Position numbers and translations under genes: made by a program. Below, piece by piece: positions 1 through 5,454 of a stretch of 11,559 nt of DNA (position 1 is its first letter; the number at the start of each line of letters is the position of its first letter). The DNA lies in assembly GCA_025938035.1 (NCBI GenBank), contig JAICQE010000146.1, forward strand, positions 1 to 11,559. The letters are read 5' to 3'. The DNA is from Vicinamibacteria bacterium (lineage in GTDB: Bacteria; Acidobacteriota; Vicinamibacteria; Vicinamibacterales; UBA2999). The notes below the pieces were generated by a model. It saw only the letters and a program-made list of their open reading frames with translations, was not told the DNA's origin and made no database searches.

Positions 1-91
1 CAACGGCGCCGACGTGGCCGCCGAGATCCTGCTCAAGGCGCTCGACAAGCCGCCGAAGAAGCCGCGCGGGCGGCCGAAACTCAAAATCTAA
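1..91 (+). CDS. C-terminal end of an unidentified protein with AT-hook-like tail (5' truncated)
   Basis: Only the last 29 codons lie in the window, read from base 2 and ending at TAA 89-91. The visible peptide has a short amphipathic stretch (VAAEILLKALDK) followed by a Lys/Pro/Arg tail containing RGRP flanked by K and P. That is the core of an AT-hook, a minor-groove DNA-binding motif. A DNA-associated protein is possible, but basic proline-rich tails also occur on ribosomal and other proteins, so no function is assigned. The stop codon ends one base before a 9-bp tandem array, and the DinB-family gene on the same strand starts 79 bases further on. Confidence 0.6.
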   Translation, partial: NGADVAAEILLKALDKPPKKPRGRPKLKI

Positions 92-171
92 ATCGTTCGA
101 ATCGTTCGAATCGTTCGAATCGTTCGAATCGTTCGAATCGTTCGGATCGTTCGAGGCGTTCGATCGTTCGA
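92..171. repeat. 9-bp tandem array (unit ATCGTTCGA), about 9 copies
   Basis: Units run head to tail from 92. Copies 1-5 (92-136) and copy 7 (146-154) are exact, copy 6 ends in GG, and copy 8 (155-163) starts GG. A ninth copy lacks its first base (164-171), and its last A is the A of the downstream ATG. The array fills the entire space between the upstream stop (89-91) and the DinB start. All three plus-strand frames are open through it. No inverted partner arm is visible, unlike the other three arrays in the window. Confidence 0.95.
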
Positions 172-668
172 TGCAGTCGATTGAACTGATACGCCACAAC
201 CTGACACAGAGCCGCGATCGTGTGCTCGCTCGCGTTGCGGACATGCGCAACCACTGCATGGTGTTCCCGACTCCGAACGGAGGCTGTCACACGCTGTGGG
301 TGCTCGGACACCTCGCCTACATCGAGACGCTGGTCATCCGCAGGTTCATGCTCGGCGAAGAAAACCCGCTGGCACAGTGGGAGCAGGTTTTCGACAGCGG
401 CCACGTGAGCGGGGACGCCAGCCTGTTCCCTCCGTTCGATGAGGTGTTGAAACAGTGCCGCGACGTGCGTGGAACAACCCTCGCGCTGCTCGATTCACTG
501 TCCGAAGACGATCTCGACCGATCGAGCGTGAACGCGCCCAAGGGCTTCGACGAGATGTTTGGCACCTATCGCCTGTGCCTGCAGTACGTCGCCGACCACT
601 GGTACATGCACCGCGGCCACCTGGCGGACGCACGGCGCGCCGCTGGATTAGAGCGGAGCTGGTTCTAG
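171..668 (+). CDS. DinB-family (DinB/YfiT-like) putative metal-dependent protein
   Basis: The 165-residue product matches the DinB/YfiT four-helix-bundle superfamily in length and motif layout. A His sits in the helix-2 region (H47 in GHLAYIE), and a second cluster near the C terminus reads HxxxHxxH (H143, H147, H150) followed by LADARRAAG. In the family the three histidines usually bind a divalent metal, and many members act as thiol-dependent transferases, for example in bacillithiol or mycothiol chemistry. The substrate here cannot be told. Start: ATG 171 is the first in-frame start, since the frame stays open upstream through the repeat but has no ATG, GTG or TTG there. No Shine-Dalgarno is present because the 9-bp array abuts the ATG. 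If 171 is not used, ATG 243 (residue 25) is the next ATG, but it would lose the first helix. The gene converges on the ankyrin gene. Confidence 0.85.
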   Translation: MQSIELIRHNLTQSRDRVLARVADMRNHCMVFPTPNGGCHTLWVLGHLAYIETLVIRRFMLGEENPLAQWEQVFDSGHVSGDASLFPPFDEVLKQCRDVRGTTLALLDSLSEDDLDRSSVNAPKGFDEMFGTYRLCLQYVADHWYMHRGHLADARRAAGLERSWF

Positions 669-706
669 TACGTAGTGTCCGCCTTCAGGCGGACCTGCTG
701 CACTAG
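665..706. repeat. REP-like palindrome, GTAG-type foot, between convergent genes
   Basis: A 7-bp stem (677-683 with 688-694) closes a TTCA loop. Outside it TAGTG (673-677) can pair with CACTA (701-705), or CTAGT (665-669) with ACTAG (702-706). GTAG precedes the stem at 672-675. The element covers the stop codons of both convergent genes (TAG 666-668 plus; TAG on the minus strand at 703-705). It could act as a bidirectional terminator, though no T-run follows. It shares the TTCA loop and GTAG foot with the palindrome at 3180-3208. Confidence 0.75.
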
Positions 707-1908
707 TTACCGCCGAGCAGAGCGCGAGTCATCTCACAATTCTTCCGGTTGTAGCTGAACTCACCGCCGACGACCGGGGTGGTCTTTGGCGTCGCCAGTT
801 CGAGCGCTGTCCGTCCGTCGCCGGCAACCGCGCGGGCATCGGCGCCAGCTTCGAGGAGAGCGCGAATGTTCCAGTAGCTGCAGCTTCGGGCCGCATACAT
901 GAGCGGGGTCAGCTCTTCCCCATCGCGGGCATCGATCTGCGCGCCATGGCGGCTCAGAAGGTCAATGAAGTCTGTATCCCTGCCTACGGCCGCGTGATGC
1001 AGCGCCGTCTCACCATTTTTGCCCGTTTTCAAATTCGGATCGGCGCCATGTGAAAGCAGCAGCAACGCGTTGGGACGTGAGGCCACATCGATAGCCGCCA
1101 TCAATGCTGACTTGTCGGATCGGCCCACGGTATCGCTGTCGACGTCCTGCTCGAGCAGAAATCGAAGCGCGCTGCTGTCTTTCGCTGCCGACGACATCAC
1201 CAACATGTCTGCGGTAAGCGGCGATCCGGGATCCACGAGAGCCGCGGAAAAAAGCGCCTGCTGGATGTCAGCGTCTCTAACTCCACCATCCCTTCCAAAC
1301 GCGTAGAGGAGGTCGTCATCGGCAACATGGGCGCCGTGCGTGAGCAACGTCCGCACAGCGTCAACGCGATTGCGTAATACGGCACAGCGCAACGCCGTCC
1401 AACCGTCTTCGTTCTTCGCGTTCACATCCCATCGGCTGCGGAGCAGCTCCTCGTACAACTCGGATGAGGGCGTCAAGTAACGGTCGGGGCGCGCAGTGGC
1501 ATACACACGCCGTTCGAGCGCACGAAGTCCCGGATCGTCCCTGGTCCAGTCCTCCACTTCGTGGATGCGCTCACGGTCACGGTAAGACACGACCGCGACG
1601 CCCGCATCAATGACCATCGGTCCAGTTCGCGGAATGCGAAAGAAGCCGGCTCGGTGAAACGCCCGCACGAGCCCGTCAAAGTCAGAAGCGGGAACTCGAT
1701 AATGATGGGTTCCGGGCACGGCGCATCCGGCCACGCCAGTGAACCAGACGTGCCCGCCGCTTGCCAACTTGAGCTCGAAGCCTGAGCAGCCTTCGCACCA
1801 ATCCTGACGCAGCCGATACGAGAGTTCTACGTCGCGCGTGTCAACAGCGCATGCTGACACCGCGACCAGGGCCGCAACAACGATGCACTCTCGCCCAGGT
1901 CTGCACAT
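703..1908 (-). CDS. Ankyrin-repeat lipoprotein with DUF6438-like N-terminal domain
   Basis: The 401-residue protein starts with a short signal peptide ending in a lipobox (V17-S-A-C20), so it is probably a lipid-anchored exported protein. Residues 30-125 resemble the DUF6438 pattern: a YRLRQ strand, paired cysteines around C38/C41, GGHVWFTG, then AGFFRIP and a late strand VAVVSYRDRERIHEV. This assignment is from memory of the pattern. Residues 168-375 form ankyrin-type repeats, for example GWTALRCAVLRNRVDAV, NGETALHHAAVGRDTDFIDLL and LTPLMYAARS. The consensus is degraded around 200-265. Ankyrin repeats mediate protein binding, and no catalytic residues are visible. The ATG lies 3 bases after the PHP gene stop, so it is probably the last gene of the operon. 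No clear Shine-Dalgarno is seen. The last codons lie in the REP-like palindrome at 665-706. Confidence 0.85.
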   Translation of the reverse strand: MCRPGRECIVVAALVAVSACAVDTRDVELSYRLRQDWCEGCSGFELKLASGGHVWFTGVAGCAVPGTHHYRVPASDFDGLVRAFHRAGFFRIPRTGPMVIDAGVAVVSYRDRERIHEVEDWTRDDPGLRALERRVYATARPDRYLTPSSELYEELLRSRWDVNAKNEDGWTALRCAVLRNRVDAVRTLLTHGAHVADDDLLYAFGRDGGVRDADIQQALFSAALVDPGSPLTADMLVMSSAAKDSSALRFLLEQDVDSDTVGRSDKSALMAAIDVASRPNALLLLSHGADPNLKTGKNGETALHHAAVGRDTDFIDLLSRHGAQIDARDGEELTPLMYAARSCSYWNIRALLEAGADARAVAGDGRTALELATPKTTPVVGGEFSYNRKNCEMTRALLGGN

Positions 1909-1911
1909 GCA

Positions 1912-2838
1912 CTAATGGACACATGGATTCACCCGTTTGTTCCGGAGCCAGAAGTGCGGACCGTGCCCCCCAAGAATCACCAGACCGAGCGCGCCGAACC
2001 AGGTCAGCGCGACCGAGAAGCGTCTCCACTCCGGATGCGGGTCCGATCGCCCGGCCGGGCGGACATCGCCGAGCAACCGGATCAGCGATGGATCGCCGGT
2101 CAGACCGCCGTCACCGTCCACCGCAAGCGTCCGGCCGCTGCGGATGGCCTCGATGACGCCCGCTTTCGTCCGCTCCGTCACGAAGAGATACGTCCGGCAC
2201 CGGCCGAGCGTCGGCGGCATTGCGTGGAAATCCGAAGATCCAATCGCGGCGACATTCGCATTAACTCGCCGCGCCCTCCCGAAGAACGCCGCAAGGTCGC
2301 TTTTGAAGGCGTCATCCCAGTGAACACCGGAGTGTGCCGCCTCGGCGCCGTCGAGAGCCGCAACGGTTGCGTCGGCGTCATAGCCATGGAATCGCCGCGA
2401 TGGGTGCGCGGCGATCGCGACGCCGCCCTGTGCCTGCACATCCGCGATCGCGCCCGCGGCGGGCTGGTCCGCGTTCACAGCCTGATCGATGCCCGCCGCA
2501 ATCATGTGGTATCGCGGGTTGGTGATCTCCTGGCCCGCCAGCATCAGCGGACCGTCACCACGTCGGCTCACCCACTCGGCGAGCCGGCCGGTGAGCGACT
2601 GGTTGTGGTTGGTCACCGCGATGACGTCCAGTCCCGCCCTGGCCGCTTCGTCGCGCAGCACCCATGGCGCGAGCGCCCCGTCGCCGGGAAAAGCGTGCAC
2701 GTGAAAGTCGCCCGACAGCACCAGGTACTCGCCGGCGCGGAGCGGCCCACGCGCCGGGATCCGATCGGTCAGGCTGCCGAGCGCCGCCCCTGCGAACAGA
2801 AGCGCCGCCGATCCTACACGCAGCGACAGCCGGCTCAC
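1912..2838 (-). CDS. PHP-domain phosphoesterase-like protein, membrane anchored
   Basis: This 308-residue protein carries the metal-binding motifs of the PHP superfamily: DFHVH (H46, H48) followed by D53, TNHN (H78), E104, H111, AAHP (H145) and SSDFH (D203, H205). The full set suggests an active trinuclear metallo-phosphoesterase, but the substrate is unknown. An N-terminal hydrophobic segment (about 8-22) and a second near the C terminus (about 274-291) put the catalytic domain outside the cytoplasm or tether it to the membrane. The start is GTG 2836-2838, overlapping the TGA of the upstream gene in a GTGA tetranucleotide. AGGA lies 7 bases upstream of it, so translational coupling is likely. 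The start of the ankyrin gene follows 3 bases after the stop. Confidence 0.87.
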   Translation of the reverse strand: MSRLSLRVGSAALLFAGAALGSLTDRIPARGPLRAGEYLVLSGDFHVHAFPGDGALAPWVLRDEAARAGLDVIAVTNHNQSLTGRLAEWVSRRGDGPLMLAGQEITNPRYHMIAAGIDQAVNADQPAAGAIADVQAQGGVAIAAHPSRRFHGYDADATVAALDGAEAAHSGVHWDDAFKSDLAAFFGRARRVNANVAAIGSSDFHAMPPTLGRCRTYLFVTERTKAGVIEAIRSGRTLAVDGDGGLTGDPSLIRLLGDVRPAGRSDPHPEWRRFSVALTWFGALGLVILGGHGPHFWLRNKRVNPCVH

Positions 2839-3380
2839 TGAAACATCCTCACGATCGGGCCGTAGACCTGAAACCAGCCGCCAGCGGTCAGGGCGACGAG
2901 CTCGAACCCGATCGCCCAGATCGCCAGGAAATGCGCCGCCGCACGCCAGCGCGCACCCGCCGGGCTCGTGCCGAGGACGCGGCGGCAGAACGCGGCAACG
3001 ATGACTGCGGTCCAGATGGCGGGAAGGACGGCCAGCGCAATCAGCAGGTCCAGCGATGCCGCCCGCATCGAGGCAAACGCGGCGGCAACGGTCAGCAACC
3101 AGAGGCTGTAGGGAACGTGCCCGGCAAACCAGAGATCGAGCGCCTGTGGCAGGCTCGGGCGCAGCGACCGGGCGTCGAAAGGCCGACCTGAAGGTCGGCC
3201 TCTACCAGTCGCGATGATCGCCGCGCCGACCGCCATCTGAATCGCAACGACAAAGCTGAACGAGAGTACCGACGACACCAGCAGGCCGAGCGTGACTCGC
3301 TGCACGGCCATGATGGGCACGGCCGTTCCGATCACGAGAGCGACGATGAGCGGACGACGAAGCATCCGCCACGCGCTCAC
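2835..3380 (-). CDS. Polytopic membrane protein, Yip1-like in style; start uncertain
   Basis: The 181-residue form from GTG 3378-3380 has about five hydrophobic segments (near 10-25, 31-55, 91-106, 111-131 and 148-166) separated by Arg-rich loops. No catalytic motif is visible. The layout recalls Yip1-like or permease-like integral membrane proteins of Acidobacteria, but the family is not certain. An ATG at 3363-3365 is an alternative start. The same frame stays open upstream through 3381-3463 and reads like genuine protein (TELGVALAPDRAYRALVAVD) without any ATG, GTG or TTG, so the N terminus may be longer than annotated. A REP-like palindrome lies inside the coding region and adds the segment GRGRPSGRPF to the loop near residues 59-68. 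The stop overlaps the PHP start. Confidence 0.7.
   Translation of the reverse strand: MSAWRMLRRPLIVALVIGTAVPIMAVQRVTLGLLVSSVLSFSFVVAIQMAVGAAIIATGRGRPSGRPFDARSLRPSLPQALDLWFAGHVPYSLWLLTVAAAFASMRAASLDLLIALAVLPAIWTAVIVAAFCRRVLGTSPAGARWRAAAHFLAIWAIGFELVALTAGGWFQVYGPIVRMFQ
3180..3208 (-). repeat. REP-like palindrome inside the membrane-protein gene
   Basis: GGCCGACC (3181-3188) and GGTCGGCC (3193-3200) form a perfect 8-bp stem, 9 bp with the flanking A3180/T3201, around a TGAA loop (TTCA on the minus strand). GTAGA precedes the stem on the minus strand. It has the same foot (GTAG), loop (TTCA) and size as the element at 665-706, so it looks like another copy of one dispersed family. Its length keeps the host reading frame open. 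Confidence 0.8.
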
Positions 3381-3463
3381 GCGCTGGTCGACTGCTACGA
3401 GCGCGCGGTATGCGCGGTCGGGAGCGAGCGCGACGCCGAGTTCGGTTGAGAAGATGTCCGAGC

Positions 3464-4147
3464 TTACTTCACGCAGGTGACCAGCGACCAGATCTTCGGC
3501 ACGTTCACCTTTTCAATCGACTCCGGGCGAAGCCCGGCCTGCGCCAGGAACGCCGGCAGATCGAGATCCGACTTGAAGCCGATGTGGACGGTGAGCGGCG
3601 AAATGGAACGCTCGACGCGCGAGAGCACCGGATTGGCGCTGCGGAAGTGATTCAGGATGACGATCTTGCCGCCCGGCTTGCAGACGCGCCGCATCTCGCA
3701 GGCGACCGTCACGGGATCGGGCACGACGCTGATCAGGTACGGAGCGTACACGATGTCGAACGTATCGTCGGCAAAGGTCGTCTTCGCGGCATCCATCTCC
3801 ATCAGGCGGACGTTGCGCAGGCCCTCGCGCGCAACCCGCTCCCGCGCCTTGTCGAGCATCGAGGTCGAGAGGTCGATGCCCGTCACGTGACAGTTGCGCG
3901 GATAGAGCGACGCGTTGATGCCGGTGCCGACGCCGACTTCGAGGATGTGGCTCCCTGGCCGGATTTCCATCCGGTCGCGGGCGACGAGTCGCCCGGGGTG
4001 GAGCGTCGGGCCGAAGATCAGGTCGTAGACGCTCGCCAGCTTTTCGTAGACGCGTTCGACGAAGTGGTTTTCAACGGCGATCACGGAGAGCGCGCGGGTT
4101 CCAACGTCGCTACCGAAATCAGTCTCTTCTCGCTCGAACAGCGCCAT
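3464..4147 (-). CDS. Class I SAM-dependent methyltransferase, PmtA/UbiE-like
   Basis: The 227-residue protein has the class I Rossmann methyltransferase layout. Motif I is ILEVGVGTG (68-76), the acidic ribose-binding position is in TGIDLS (89-94), motif II/III is around FDIVYAPYLISVVPDP (130-145), and RVCKPGGKIVILNHF (154-168) is the post-motif strand. The segment YDLIFGPTLHPGR before motif I is typical of bacterial phosphatidylethanolamine N-methyltransferases (PmtA) and related UbiE-like enzymes. Methylation of a membrane lipid is therefore the best guess, though a quinone or other lipid substrate cannot be excluded. The ATG at 4145-4147 has GGAG 5 bases upstream. The gene lies 47 bases after the phosphoesterase stop, with a -10-like TATAGT between them. 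Confidence 0.88.
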   Translation of the reverse strand: MALFEREETDFGSDVGTRALSVIAVENHFVERVYEKLASVYDLIFGPTLHPGRLVARDRMEIRPGSHILEVGVGTGINASLYPRNCHVTGIDLSTSMLDKARERVAREGLRNVRLMEMDAAKTTFADDTFDIVYAPYLISVVPDPVTVACEMRRVCKPGGKIVILNHFRSANPVLSRVERSISPLTVHIGFKSDLDLPAFLAQAGLRPESIEKVNVPKIWSLVTCVK

Positions 4148-4152
4148 TCACG

Positions 4153-4190
4153 CTCCAGGGACGCGAGCCGACAGTGGCTTCGGGACTATA
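4153..4190 (-). promoter_or_regulatory. Candidate internal -10 (TATAGT) and Shine-Dalgarno of the methyltransferase
   Basis: On the minus strand TATAGT (4185-4190) differs from TATAAT at one base and lies about 37 bases before the methyltransferase ATG. GGAG (4153-4156) sits 5 bases before that ATG. No convincing -35 box is seen 16-18 bases upstream of the hexamer, so an internal promoter is only a candidate. The ribosome-binding site is firmer. Confidence 0.4.
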
Positions 4191-4194
4191 CCAT

Positions 4195-4893
4195 TCATTG
4201 GTCGAGGCGGCGGTAGTCAAGTGTGCCGGCGTCGATCAGCAGGTACGACCGGTTCACGCGGTCAATACACACGGACGGCACACCCTCGCGCACGGTTGCG
4301 CTGAACCGGTGGTGGTGGCCGCAGAGATGAAGACGCGGCTTGAGCGCCGCGAGGACCTCGTTGATTGCCGGTTTGCCCGCATCGAGGCGCCGGCTCTTCC
4401 TGCCCGGCGACGGCTCGTCCACGACGATGAACGGCCGTGCCGCCTCATGTGTCATCAGGATATCGATTGGTGCAAGGTGTTTGCACGCCTCGGCTTCTTC
4501 GCGCACGAAATGCCGTCTTTTGTCGTCGCGCTTCTCGACGGCCGCGTCGCGGCGTCCGTGGGGCAATTCCGCGACGGTCGAGTTGAACCACGTCGGCGCA
4601 AACGTCCCGCCGAGACCGGCAACCCGCAGCGGGCCGACGTCTGCCGCCGTGCCGTTGCGGATGTAGTGAAGATTGTGCGGCTGCGCCTCACCGGCCTCCC
4701 ATGCCGCGATGCGCTCGAAGTCCTCGTTGTTCCCCTTGATCCAGAACAACGGCCGCGGCGGCGCCGGGTAGCTCCCAGTACGGCTGGCCACATCGCCGAC
4801 GCAGATCCAGAGCGGCACGTCGGGATGGCGATCCATCGCGCGTGTCAGCGCGTCGAAGTTGCCGTGGATGTCAGCGACGGCGCCGACGGTCAT
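4195..4893 (-). CDS. Calcineurin-like metallophosphoesterase
   Basis: The 232-residue protein shows all signature motifs of the calcineurin-like metallophosphoesterase fold in order: DIH (D8, H10), GD (G33-D34), GNNED (54-58), a THE histidine (H149) and GHHH (192-195). These ligands build a two-metal site for phosphate-ester hydrolysis. No signal peptide is present, so it is probably cytoplasmic. The spacing and the PLFWIKGNNE / HYIRNGTAADVGPLRVAGLGG stretch recall the branch that includes RNA lariat debranching enzyme-like proteins, but no substrate can be named. Its ATG (4891-4893) overlaps the TGA of nuoI in an ATGA tetranucleotide, a standard sign of translational coupling. A fixed pairing with a complex I subunit would be unusual. 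Confidence 0.9.
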   Translation of the reverse strand: MTVGAVADIHGNFDALTRAMDRHPDVPLWICVGDVASRTGSYPAPPRPLFWIKGNNEDFERIAAWEAGEAQPHNLHYIRNGTAADVGPLRVAGLGGTFAPTWFNSTVAELPHGRRDAAVEKRDDKRRHFVREEAEACKHLAPIDILMTHEAARPFIVVDEPSPGRKSRRLDAGKPAINEVLAALKPRLHLCGHHHRFSATVREGVPSVCIDRVNRSYLLIDAGTLDYRRLDQ

Positions 4894-5336
4894 CCCGCGA
4901 CGGCGGGCAGCTTGGCGTCAACGGAAGGCTTGACGAGCAGGTCGGTCTTGTCCCAGATGAAATCGTCCTTGCTGTAGACGGCCAGCTCGTAGTCCTTGCC
5001 CATGAAGATCGCCGACACCGGGCAGGCTTCCTCGCACATGCCGCAGAAGATGCAGCGCGTCTTGTGTATCTGATACACCGATGCGTAGCGCGGCCCGGCC
5101 ATCACCGTGCCGTCGTTCTCGGCCGCCTCGAGGTAGATGGCGTCGGCAGGACACGCAACCGAGCAGAGGCCGCAGGCGACGCACTTCTCGAGCCCGTTCT
5201 CGTCCCGCATCAGCACCTGTTTGCCGCGGTACTTCGGGAAGACGGGTACTTTCTGGTATGGATAATTCACCGTGACCGGCTTCTTGAACATGTGCCGCAG
5301 GGTGGTCAGGAAGCCGACAATGAGCGGACGAATCAT
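4890..5336 (-). CDS. nuoI: NADH-quinone oxidoreductase subunit I (two [4Fe-4S] ferredoxin-like)
   Basis: The 148-residue protein has two classical 4Fe-4S motifs, CxxCxxCxxxCP at C52/C55/C58/C62 and C95/C98/C101/C105. Its N terminus (HMFKKPVTVNYP) and the YRGKQVL segment are those of NuoI, the complex I subunit carrying clusters N6a and N6b in the peripheral arm. The length is somewhat shorter than many NuoI proteins (about 160-180) but complete. No other nuo gene is in the window: upstream is a divergent histidine kinase, and downstream a phosphoesterase. It is therefore either a detached complex I gene or an extra copy. The start ATG (5334-5336) lies 6 bases after a TATGAT hexamer, leaving no room for a leader or Shine-Dalgarno, so a leaderless mRNA is likely. 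Confidence 0.9.
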   Translation of the reverse strand: MIRPLIVGFLTTLRHMFKKPVTVNYPYQKVPVFPKYRGKQVLMRDENGLEKCVACGLCSVACPADAIYLEAAENDGTVMAGPRYASVYQIHKTRCIFCGMCEEACPVSAIFMGKDYELAVYSKDDFIWDKTDLLVKPSVDAKLPAVAG

Positions 5337-5342
5337 GGATCA

Positions 5343-5348
5343 ATCATA
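5343..5348 (-). promoter_or_regulatory. -10 hexamer TATGAT of nuoI, leaderless type
   Basis: On the minus strand TATGAT is followed by 6 bases (TGATCC) and the nuoI ATG. Transcription starting about 7 bases after the hexamer would begin at the ATG itself. The hexamer's first T pairs with A5348, the first base of the inverted heptamer array. No recognisable -35 is seen because that region is the repeat arm. Confidence 0.6.
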
Positions 5349-5441
5349 AGGCCTAAGGCCGAAGGCCGAAGGCCTAAGGGCTGGTCAAGGCAGCAGGGCT
5401 TCGTTCTCCCCTTAGGCCTTAGGCCTTCGGCCTTGGGCCTT
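5348..5441. repeat. Facing arrays of 7-bp units (AAGGCCN) with 27-31 base spacer
   Basis: The left arm is AAGGCCN four times (5348-5375; N = T, G, G, T) plus a degenerate AAGGGCT. The right arm is the reverse complement, NGGCCTT four times (5414-5441; N = A, A, C, G), preceded by a degenerate TCCCCTT. The 28-bp arms can pair except at two variable positions. The structure occupies nearly all of the 118-base divergent intergenic region and would form a long hairpin or cruciform. Confidence 0.95.
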
Positions 5442-5442
5442 C

Positions 5443-5448
5443 TACAAT
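5443..5448 (+). promoter_or_regulatory. -10 hexamer TACAAT of the histidine kinase gene, leaderless type
   Basis: TACAAT is followed by 6 bases (GTCCCT) and the GTG start at 5455, the same geometry as the nuoI promoter on the opposite strand. The hexamer begins one base after the right repeat arm. No Shine-Dalgarno precedes the GTG, which fits a leaderless transcript. Confidence 0.6.
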
Positions 5449-5454
5449 GTCCCT

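Noticed and set aside
81..404. Minus-strand open frame with a striking Arg-Phe-Glu repeat tail
   Set aside because: The RFE repeat is the 9-bp array read backwards, and the rest is antisense to the DinB gene, which has clear family motifs.
4185..4213. Full sigma70 promoter for the methyltransferase with TTGACT as -35
   Set aside because: The TTGACT upstream is 24 bases from TATAGT, too far for a normal spacer, so only the -10 is kept as a candidate.
3410..4216. 268-codon plus-strand open frame
   Set aside because: It is antisense to the methyltransferase, which has a complete SAM-binding motif set and a Shine-Dalgarno.
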